From positions 1,302,001 through 1,366,000 of the forward strand of contig NZ_CP139965.1 of NCBI RefSeq assembly GCF_034424375.1: a DNA stretch of 64,000 nt. Direction: 5' to 3'. The notes below the pieces were generated by a model. It had not been told where the DNA came from, searched no databases, and saw only the letters and a program-made list of their open reading frames with translations. This document shows positions 16,708 through 23,974 of this stretch, piece after piece (within the stretch, counting starts at the first letter, position 1; each line of letters begins with the position of its first letter). This stretch comes from Paraburkholderia kururiensis (GTDB lineage: Bacteria; Pseudomonadota; Gammaproteobacteria; Burkholderiales; Burkholderiaceae). Made by a program: the position numbers and the translations under genes.

Positions 16708-16722
16708 ATTCGCGTCGCGAAT
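16708..16722. promoter_or_regulatory. 15-bp perfect palindrome and AT-rich leader ahead of the STAND regulator
   Basis: A 7+1+7 palindrome (ATTCGCG around a central T) is followed by a strikingly AT-rich stretch to about 16775, unusual for this genome. It sits 145 bp upstream of the large regulator at 16867 and about 110 bp after the PRC-barrel stop. An operator and promoter region is inferred; no factor can be named. Confidence 0.35.
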
Positions 16723-16866
16723 AAAAAATCGTCTAATCAAAAATATCGAACATTGAGTTCGGAATATTTAAATCTTCGAATGAGGGGAATGCCGTAGGAT
16801 GAGCGTGCCGCGCCGGCTGCGCCGGCATGACTTAATACCGACTCATTTGTCGAAAGACAGCTTGCA

Positions 16867-19650
16867 ATGATTCAGATCGGGCAACTCCACGTCTTTCTCG
16901 AGAGCCGCGAAATTCGCTTGAACGGCGAAGTGGTGCGTATTGGCAGCCGCGCATTCGATATTCTCGAATTGCTGATTCGGGCCGAAGGCGCATTGGTGTC
17001 GAAGGACGACATTATCCGCGGCGTCTGGCCCAGCACCATCGTTCAGGAAAACAACCTTCAGGTTCACATCGCCGCCTTGCGCAAGGCGCTGGGCAACGAC
17101 CGCGACCTCATCCGCACGGTGCCGGGGCGCGGCTATTGTCTGGTCGGCGCATTGAGCGACGCGGCGGTGAAGCGCGGCACGCCGGACCTCGCGCAGCGCC
17201 TGCCGGTGTCGGCTTCGGCGCTCGTGGGGCGCGAGGCGTCCGTGGCGCAGATCACGAACGCACTCGGCGCCGCGCGCATCGTCACGCTGGTGGGCTCGGG
17301 CGGCATCGGCAAGACGCGCGTGGCGACCGAAGTGGCGGCGCACGTGGCCGCGCGCTTTGCGGACGGCGTGGTGTTCGTGCCGCTCGCGTCGGTATCGGAC
17401 CCGCGCTTCGTGGCCGACGCGCTCGCGGATGCGCTGGCCGACGCGCTGCCCGCTGCGCTGGCGGGGGCGCTCGGCATGGCGAGGCCCGCCGGCCGCCTGA
17501 CGCTGGCCGACATCGTGCCCGGCCTCGCGGGCCGTCGCATGCTGCTCGTGCTCGACAACTGCGAGCATCTGATCGACGTGGCCGCGCAGGTGGCCACGGC
17601 GGTGACGGCGGCGAGCGCTGGGCTGTGCGTGCTGGCCACGAGCCGCGAGGCGCTGCGCGTGGCCGGCGAACTGGTGCACCAGGTGCCGCCGCTCGAAGTG
17701 CCCGGCGAGGCGGACAGCGGCGAGGCCATCGTGCAGGCCAGCGCCGTGCAGCTCTTCATCGCGCGTGCGCGTGCCGCGGACGCGCGCTTCCCGCTCAACG
17801 AACGCACGCTGCGCCTGACGGCGGCCGTGTGCCGGCGGCTGGACGGCATCCCGCTTGCCATTGAACTCGCGGCGGCGCGTGCGGCCGTGCTCGGCGTCGA
17901 AGTGCTCGCCGATCATCTGGACGATCACTTCCGCATTCTGGCCGGCGGTTTTCGCACGGCGCTGCCGCGGCATCAGACCTTGAAGGCGATGCTCGACTGG
18001 AGCTATCGCCTGCTCGACGACACCGAGCGCACGCTGTTGCGCTGGCTCGGCGTGTTCATGGACGGCTTCTCGTTCGATGCCGCGTATCACGTCGTGAGAG
18101 GCGTGACGAGCGAAGGCGCCGAAAACGACCACGCGTCGCGCGGTTTTTCGGAGGCGCAATTGCTCGATGCGTTGAGCGGGCTCGTCGCGAAGTCGCTCGT
18201 GATTCGCGAAAGCGCGGGCGCCGGCACACAGACGCGCTACCGCCTGCTCGCCATCACGCGCGCCTACGCGCTGCAAAAGCTCGAAGACTGCGGCGAGCGC
18301 AAGCAGGCAGCGCTCGCGCATGCCACGTATTTCCACACGGTGTTTTCGCAGGCGCCGTCGCTCAGCAGCGGGCACGCGCCCGGCACGTGGTTTCTCGCGT
18401 TTCGGCGCGAACTCGGCAACTTGCGCGCGGCGCTCGACTGGGCGTTCGCGCCGGGCGGGGACGCGGTCGTGGGCATTGCGCTCGCGGCGGTCGCGGTGCC
18501 GTGCCTCTTCGATGCCTCGCTGATCGACGAATGCTGCGAGCGTGCGCGCATCGCACTCGACGCCACGCTCGACCCCGCCGTCGCGCCCGTGCCGCCCGAA
18601 ACGCGCTTGCGCCTGCTCGCGGCCTACGGTGCCGCGCGCGTCTATACGCAAGGGCCCGTGCGCGAGGTGCTCGACGTATGGGCCGACGTGTTCACGCTCG
18701 CGCTCGAAACGGAGAGCGGCGAGTATCAGCTGCGCGCGTTGTGGGGCCTGGCGAGCACCTGCCGGTACGGCGGCAACATCCGCACGGCGCTCGCGTTCGC
18801 GCAGCGCTTTCGTGCGCTGGCGCGGCGCTTCCCCGATCTGCCTGTCGGCGTGATCGGCCTGCGGCTCGAGGCCATCGCGCTGCACTACGCCGGCGAACAG
18901 GAGGCGGCGCGCGAACGGCTGGACGAGATGCTGGCCGTCTACGCACACCCCACGCATCGCTGGAACGTGGTGGGCTTTCGCATCGAACACGGCATTGCCA
19001 CGCGGGCCACGCTGGCGCGCGTGCTGTGGGCGCAGGGCGATGCGCGGCAGGCGTTGCATGTGGCGCAAGACGCGCTCCATGCGGCCATGCGCTACGAACA
19101 CGACATCGTGACCTGTTACGTGCTGGTGGAAGGGCTCGTGCCCGTCGCGCTCTTGACCGGTGCCCACGACCTGGCGCGCGAAGGCATTGCGCTGCTGGAA
19201 ACGCGCGCGGCACGCACGGGGTTCGTGATCTGGAGCGCGTGCTGCGCGTGTTATGCCGCGAGCCTCAAGTGTGCAGTGGATCCGCAGCCGGCCCATTTGC
19301 GCGAATTCGCCGCGGCGCTCGACGGCTTGCGCAAGACCGGCTATCTCGCACCGCTCACCATGCTGCTGGGCCAATACGCGCGCGGTTTGAGAGCCTGCGG
19401 ACGGCACGACGAAGCCGCTGCCGCGCTGGACGAAGCGAAGCGCCACAGCGAAGCCAACGGCGAGCACTGGTTCGACGCGGAACTGCGTCGCATCGGCACG
19501 GGCCTTTTACGCGCGGGCGGGACGGGCGGCATCAGCAGCAACACGGGCGGCGACCCGAGCGCCGCTTCAACGTCGGCGTCGACGTCGACGTCCACGTCCA
19601 CGTCGAGGTTCACCTCGCCACCCATTCGCCGCACGCTCAAATCTGCGTGA
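16867..19650 (+). CDS. OmpR/PhoB-type winged-helix regulator fused to STAND-like ATPase (copy 1)
   Basis: 927 residues. Residues 1-95 are a Trans_reg_C winged helix (RAFDILELLIRAEGALVSKD, then LQVHIAALRKALG and TVPGRGYCL). A P-loop NTPase follows, with Walker A GSGGIGKT (143-150), Walker B LLVLDN and the LPLAIELAAARA-type GxP segment. The C-terminal 450 residues are helical and TPR-like. No receiver domain is present, so ATP/ligand-driven oligomerisation is the likely switch. The last 45 residues include a Ser/Thr run encoded by a hexamer-like repeat. A paralogue lies at 23975. The gene ends 14 bp inside the convergent LysR gene. The start has no strong ribosome site, but the winged helix begins directly. 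Confidence 0.88.
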   Translation: MIQIGQLHVFLESREIRLNGEVVRIGSRAFDILELLIRAEGALVSKDDIIRGVWPSTIVQENNLQVHIAALRKALGNDRDLIRTVPGRGYCLVGALSDAAVKRGTPDLAQRLPVSASALVGREASVAQITNALGAARIVTLVGSGGIGKTRVATEVAAHVAARFADGVVFVPLASVSDPRFVADALADALADALPAALAGALGMARPAGRLTLADIVPGLAGRRMLLVLDNCEHLIDVAAQVATAVTAASAGLCVLATSREALRVAGELVHQVPPLEVPGEADSGEAIVQASAVQLFIARARAADARFPLNERTLRLTAAVCRRLDGIPLAIELAAARAAVLGVEVLADHLDDHFRILAGGFRTALPRHQTLKAMLDWSYRLLDDTERTLLRWLGVFMDGFSFDAAYHVVRGVTSEGAENDHASRGFSEAQLLDALSGLVAKSLVIRESAGAGTQTRYRLLAITRAYALQKLEDCGERKQAALAHATYFHTVFSQAPSLSSGHAPGTWFLAFRRELGNLRAALDWAFAPGGDAVVGIALAAVAVPCLFDASLIDECCERARIALDATLDPAVAPVPPETRLRLLAAYGAARVYTQGPVREVLDVWADVFTLALETESGEYQLRALWGLASTCRYGGNIRTALAFAQRFRALARRFPDLPVGVIGLRLEAIALHYAGEQEAARERLDEMLAVYAHPTHRWNVVGFRIEHGIATRATLARVLWAQGDARQALHVAQDALHAAMRYEHDIVTCYVLVEGLVPVALLTGAHDLAREGIALLETRAARTGFVIWSACCACYAASLKCAVDPQPAHLREFAAALDGLRKTGYLAPLTMLLGQYARGLRACGRHDEAAAALDEAKRHSEANGEHWFDAELRRIGTGLLRAGGTGGISSNTGGDPSAASTSASTSTSTSTSRFTSPPIRRTLKSA
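19570..19605 (+). repeat. Short tandem repeat encoding a Ser/Thr run
   Basis: Imperfect repeats of GTCGAC/GTCCAC-type hexamers encode alternating Ser and Thr near the C-terminus of the STAND regulator. The period is a multiple of three, so copy-number change would keep the frame. Confidence 0.6.
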
Positions 19651-20545
19651 TGAAGCGGTCGATCAGGTCGGGGCGGTCGAGCTGTTCCACCCACCAGCGC
19701 AGTGCGCGTCCCGCTTCGTCTTCGCGCCATGCGAGGTAGCAGTGCGTGATCTCGCGCATGCCTGTGACGCGTCGCGCCACCAGCTTGCCTGCGTCGATGG
19801 CCTGCTGGGCGAGGCACTCGGGCAGCGTGCCCACCGCGAGCCCCTCGCATTGCGCCGCCAGCTTCGCGGCGAGCGTGGGCACGGCGATGTAGGGCTGGCC
19901 GTCTTCGGTGGCCACCGACCGCGGCTGCAATTCGCGCGAGGTGTCGCTGATCACGGCGCCGCGATAGCGCAGCACCGTTTCGAGCGAAAGCGGCTCGGGC
20001 AGTTGCGCGAGCGGATGATCCGGCGCGACGGCGAACACATGGCGCAGCGTGCCCACGGGCCGCGCCACGATATGCGGCAGCGGCGGCGGCTCGCCCGTCG
20101 CGCCCACCACGAGGTCGGCGCGGCGCGTGACGAGCGCGTCCCACGTGCCGCCCAGCACTTCGGTGGACAGGCGCAGGCGCGTATCCATGGCGAGGTCGTA
20201 GAACGTATGCACGTAGGGCCACAGCGCGCCGAACGGCAGGATTTCGTCGATGCACAGGCGCAGTTCCGACTCCCAGCCGTGTTGAATGCGCTGCGCCTTC
20301 AGTTCGAGCTGCTCCGCGGCGTGCAACAGACGCCGGCCTTCTTCCACCACCACGCGGCCCGCATGCGTGAGCCGCGCGCGGCGGCCGCTGCGGTCGAACA
20401 GTTCGACGTTGAGATCGCTTTCGAGCTTCTGGACGAGATAGGTGAGCGACGACGGCACGCGGTGCAGCTGTTCCGCTGCTTCGGCGAACGTGCCGGCCCG
20501 GTCGATCGCATCCAGGGCTTCGAGGGCTTCGAATGACAGCTTCAT
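19637..20545 (-). CDS. LysR-type transcriptional regulator
   Basis: 302 residues. The N-terminal winged helix (ALDAIDRAGTFAEAAEQLHR, SSLTYLVQKLESDLNVELF) is followed by the periplasmic-binding-like effector domain (from about 90). The helix-turn-helix variant VPSSLTYLVQKLE resembles the YhaJ/AaeR-like subgroup. The start at 20545 has AGGAAT upstream. Its 3' end overlaps the convergent STAND gene by 14 bp. Divergent from the cyclic-nucleotide-domain reductase at 20899, which is its most likely target. Confidence 0.88.
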   Translation of the reverse strand: MKLSFEALEALDAIDRAGTFAEAAEQLHRVPSSLTYLVQKLESDLNVELFDRSGRRARLTHAGRVVVEEGRRLLHAAEQLELKAQRIQHGWESELRLCIDEILPFGALWPYVHTFYDLAMDTRLRLSTEVLGGTWDALVTRRADLVVGATGEPPPLPHIVARPVGTLRHVFAVAPDHPLAQLPEPLSLETVLRYRGAVISDTSRELQPRSVATEDGQPYIAVPTLAAKLAAQCEGLAVGTLPECLAQQAIDAGKLVARRVTGMREITHCYLAWREDEAGRALRWWVEQLDRPDLIDRFITQI

Positions 20546-20650
20546 GGCCAGATTCCTGTTCGTATGAGGATGTCGCCGCAGGCGGGGCAATGTGGGCAGA
20601 GCCGGCATCCATGGCGCATGAGCGGCATCGTAGCTTGATTGGAGTCCGTC

Positions 20651-20685
20651 ATGAGCGTACTTAAGAACGTTTCAAGGTGTTTTAC
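20651..20685 (+). promoter_or_regulatory. TTMAG-like direct-repeat element (site G) in the LysR/reductase intergenic region
   Basis: ATGAG at 20651, TTAAG at 20661, TTCAA at 20671 and TTTAC at 20681 are spaced exactly 10 bp. It contains AAGAACGTTT, close to the AGAACGTTT of the site 140 bp downstream. It lies between the divergent LysR and reductase genes and could serve either. Confidence 0.45.
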
Positions 20686-20790
20686 CGCTGCGTGCAGGTG
20701 AGTTTCCACGCGGCCCGATGTACTCATGTCGCTTCATGGTTTTCATACGAAGCAACGAACGGTGACGGCACGTGTTGCCGCACTCCTTCG

Positions 20791-20824
20791 TTCAGAACGT
20801 TTAACCCGTCGCCAAGGCTTTATG
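20791..20824 (+). promoter_or_regulatory. TTMAG direct-repeat element (site D) upstream of the reductase gene
   Basis: TTCAG at 20791, TTAAC at 20801, CCAAG at 20812 and TTATG at 20820 have spacings of 10, 11 and 8. It begins with the shared TTCAGAACG and lies 75 bp before the reductase start, reading toward it. Confidence 0.55.
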
Positions 20825-20898
20825 CGTAGGCCCTCGTTAACCTCTCCTATCCAGCCGTGCCGCCTGCCGCGCGGCACACCCGTTTGCCGAGTTCGACC

Positions 20899-22689
20899 AT
20901 GAGCGCCAGCCCGCCGAACCTTTCCGCTTCGCCCGATGCTCCCGCAGCGGAACTCGATACGCCTTACTCGTCGCTCGAACATCGTCAGCACCAGATGTTT
21001 CCGAAGCTCTCTGCCGCGGAGATCGCCAGCCTGCGCCGCTTCGCGACGCCTAAGCGCTTCGCCGCGGGCGAACTCGTCTTCGAGACGGGGCAGGTGGCGC
21101 CGGGCCTCTTCGTGCTGCTCAAGGGCCGCGTGCGCATCTGTTCGCGCGACCGTCTGGGCCGGCAGACACTCGTTACCGAACACGAAGACGGCCACTTCAT
21201 GGCCGAGATGGCGCAGCTCGCGGGCAAGCCCGCGCTCATAGACGGCTTCGCGCTCACCGATTGCGACACGCTCGTGGTCACGCCCGAACGTCTGCGTGCG
21301 TTGATCGTCGCGGACGCCCAGCTGGGCGAGCACATCATGCGCGCGCTGATTCTGCGGCGGCTCGGGCTCATCGAGCAGGGGCTCGGGCCCATCATCGTGG
21401 GCGATGCCGGCGACGCGCACCTCGTGAGCCTGCAAGGCTTCCTGCGGCGCAACGCGTATCCGGCTTCCATCGTGGATGCCCGCACGGACGCCGACGCGGT
21501 GCGTCTGCTCTCGGGACTCACGACCGGCCCGGCCGATTTCCCGCTCGTGTTCTGCCCCGACGGTTCGGTGCTGCGCGCGCCCGACGAGGCGCAACTCGCG
21601 ACGCGCCTCGGTCTCGTGCCCACCTTCGAGCGCTCGCATGTCTACGACGTGGCCATTGTGGGCGCGGGGCCCGCCGGACTGGCGGCAGCGGTGTATGCCG
21701 CTTCGGAAGGGCTCTCGGTCGTGGTGTTCGACCGCCGCTCGCCGGGCGGCCAGGCCGGCGCGAGCGCGCGCATCGAAAACTACCTCGGCTTTCCCACGGG
21801 CATCTCGGGCCAGGCGCTGGCGGCGCGCGCATTCCAGCAGACGTTGAAGTTCGGCGCGCACGTCGCGATTCCGGGGTGCGTGGTCGATGTACACCGCGAC
21901 GTGGCCCGTGCCTCCGGCGGTTTCGTGCTGGGTCTCCCCGATGGGCAATGCGTGCGCGCCCATACCGTGGTGGCCGCGAGCGGCGCCGCGTATCGCAAGC
22001 CCGCGGTGCCGGGCTTCGAGCGCTTCGAGGGGCGCGGGCTCTACTACTGGGCTTCGCCTATCGAGGCGCGGCTCGCGAAGGGGCAAGACATCGTGCTGAT
22101 CGGCGGCGGCAATTCGGCGGGCCAGGCCGTGGTGTATCTCGCGGGCTTCGCGCGCAGCATCCGCATGCTGATTCGCGGCAAGGACCTGCGCGCGAGCATG
22201 TCGAGGTATCTGATCGATCGCATCGCGGCGCTGCCCAACGTATCGGTCTGCACGGGCTGCGTGCTCGATGCGCTGGAGGGCGACGAATGCGGGCTCGCGC
22301 AGATTCATATCGTGCGGGACGGACCCGCGGACGAAACGGCGGCGGAAGCGCGGGTTGAACCACGAGTGGAACCACGAACGGAAGCGCAGGCGCTGCCGGG
22401 TTGCGCCGAGGGCAAGACGCGCGAGGCGATTGCGACGCGGCATCTGTTCCTCTTCATCGGCGCGGACCCGAAAACGGACTGGCTCTCCACCAGCGGCGTG
22501 CAACTGGACAGCCGCGGCTTCGTCGTGACGGGGCACCGCTATCCGCTGGAGACCAACGTGCGAGGCCTCTTCGCCGTGGGCGACGTGCGCTCGGAGTCGG
22601 CCAAGCGCGTGGCCGCGGCCGTGGGCGACGGGGCGGCCGTGGTGGCACAGATTCACGCGTACCTGGCCGACATCAAGGCGCATGCCTAG
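20899..22689 (+). CDS. Cyclic-nucleotide-binding domain fused to thioredoxin-reductase-like flavoprotein lacking CxxC
   Basis: 596 residues in three parts. Residues 30-155 form a CRP-type cyclic-nucleotide-binding barrel (FETGQVAPGLFVLLKGRVRI, GHFMAEMAQLAGKPA). A short thioredoxin-fold-like linker follows (about 160-240), then an FAD/NAD(P) oxidoreductase of thioredoxin-reductase type with FAD motif GAGPAG (255-260), SPGGQAG, the NAD(P) site GGGNSAGQA (402-410), and GLFAVGDVR near the C-terminus. Where thioredoxin reductase has CATC, this protein has WASPIEA (384-390), so no redox disulfide is present. It may pass electrons to another acceptor or act as a redox/nucleotide sensor. No strong ribosome site. 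Divergent from a LysR; convergent with an AraC gene. Confidence 0.87.
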   Translation: MSASPPNLSASPDAPAAELDTPYSSLEHRQHQMFPKLSAAEIASLRRFATPKRFAAGELVFETGQVAPGLFVLLKGRVRICSRDRLGRQTLVTEHEDGHFMAEMAQLAGKPALIDGFALTDCDTLVVTPERLRALIVADAQLGEHIMRALILRRLGLIEQGLGPIIVGDAGDAHLVSLQGFLRRNAYPASIVDARTDADAVRLLSGLTTGPADFPLVFCPDGSVLRAPDEAQLATRLGLVPTFERSHVYDVAIVGAGPAGLAAAVYAASEGLSVVVFDRRSPGGQAGASARIENYLGFPTGISGQALAARAFQQTLKFGAHVAIPGCVVDVHRDVARASGGFVLGLPDGQCVRAHTVVAASGAAYRKPAVPGFERFEGRGLYYWASPIEARLAKGQDIVLIGGGNSAGQAVVYLAGFARSIRMLIRGKDLRASMSRYLIDRIAALPNVSVCTGCVLDALEGDECGLAQIHIVRDGPADETAAEARVEPRVEPRTEAQALPGCAEGKTREAIATRHLFLFIGADPKTDWLSTSGVQLDSRGFVVTGHRYPLETNVRGLFAVGDVRSESAKRVAAAVGDGAAVVAQIHAYLADIKAHA

Positions 22690-22728
22690 CGGCCCGCCGC
22701 GAGCCGCATCGCGGGCGCCTTCGACGCT

Positions 22729-23751
22729 TCAATCGGCGTGCGGGCCGGTGTCCTGGTCGCGCGGTATGGACTCCGATGCAGGCCGCGACTGCGCACGCGG
22801 CGCGCCGCCGGGCGGCGCTCCGCTGCGCCGCCACGCGCCCGGCGACATGCCCACCGTCTTCTGGAACACGCGGCTCAGGTGGCTCTGATCCGCAAAGCCG
22901 CAGATGGCCGCAATGTCCGAGAGCGGCAGCCCGGTTGCCTCGATGAGGTTGCGCGCCTGGGCCGTGCGCTGCTCCAGCAGCCATTGGTGCGGCGTGCGTC
23001 CCGTGGTCTTCGCGAATGCGCGGATGAAGTAGGCGCGCGAAAGATCGCATTCGCGTGCAATGTCCGAAATGGATGCGCCCGCTTGCGAGGCCTGCATCAA
23101 CATTTCCTTGGCCCGCGCTTCGGCCGCGGCGGAAAGGCCGCCTTTCATGGGCTTCAACGGTGTGTGCGGATCGGGCATCACATGCGCCACGCGCGCATTG
23201 CCGTATTGCCGTGCGAGATGCGTGCCGATGGCGAGCCCCACCTCTTCGATGAAGAGCTTGCCGAGCGGGCCGGGCGCTTCGAGGCCGGGTGCCAACGTTT
23301 GCGCGAGATGGCCGAGCACGCGGTCTTTCTGATGCATCGCACAGGTGAGCCCCGCGATGTCGGCCACGCCCTGCTCGTCGGCGAGCCGCATGAGAAAGGC
23401 GCGCGGCAGCTCCACGAGCACGAAGTCGAAGCCGCCGTAGAGGTCGGCCCGGTAATCCTCGGAGAAATCGCGGATATAGATGGACCCTGCTTCGAAGCGA
23501 CGGTCCACGGCGCGCGCGCCGCGGAAGATCTTGCGCCGGTGCCCGGCCGCGAGCGATACGCCGATCAGAAAGCCGCGCTCGCACGCGGGCATCGCAATGC
23601 GGTCCAGTTGCGCCGCTTCCATGCACTTGCGGTAGAAGCGGATGTCGTCGCCGTCGAACTGAACGTCTTTGAGCAGCTTGCTCGACACGCAGCCCAGCGT
23701 GTCTTTAGGGTCCTTCGCAGGGCGGGCCGTCGTGGTGTGTGCGTGAGACAT
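22729..23751 (-). CDS. AraC-family transcriptional regulator
   Basis: 340 residues. The N-terminal two-thirds are a cupin-like effector region (about 60-200). The C-terminal double helix-turn-helix (about 215-320) has the second motif LSDIAAICGFADQSHLSRVF and the preceding ISDIARECDLSRAYFIRAF, both standard AraC signatures. The tail after 320 is Arg/Pro-rich. The start at 23751 has a weak ribosome site. It diverges from the second STAND regulator (223 bp apart) and converges on the reductase gene; regulation of one or both is plausible. Confidence 0.88.
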   Translation of the reverse strand: MSHAHTTTARPAKDPKDTLGCVSSKLLKDVQFDGDDIRFYRKCMEAAQLDRIAMPACERGFLIGVSLAAGHRRKIFRGARAVDRRFEAGSIYIRDFSEDYRADLYGGFDFVLVELPRAFLMRLADEQGVADIAGLTCAMHQKDRVLGHLAQTLAPGLEAPGPLGKLFIEEVGLAIGTHLARQYGNARVAHVMPDPHTPLKPMKGGLSAAAEARAKEMLMQASQAGASISDIARECDLSRAYFIRAFAKTTGRTPHQWLLEQRTAQARNLIEATGLPLSDIAAICGFADQSHLSRVFQKTVGMSPGAWRRSGAPPGGAPRAQSRPASESIPRDQDTGPHAD

Positions 23752-23974
23752 GGGGCGGTTTCCTCAAGACGGGGCGTGGCCTCGTGACCTGCTGCGCCAC
23801 CACAGCCGCGAACGACCGCGGCGAAACACCGGCACCTGCGAGGCGCTGCCCGCGGTGCGATGCGCTTGAGCACTATTGTTCAAGACGGCATATTACCGCT
23901 CGTTTACATTTTTGACATTTGATCGGGCGCGCATGCCGCAGGCGCCATTGCGAAACCCTGCCAGGAGAATGGCC

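Noticed and set aside
16843..19467. 874-codon minus-strand frame opposite the first STAND regulator
   Set aside because: Composition (Arg, His, Ala, Gln-rich) and lack of any motif mark it as antisense shadow.
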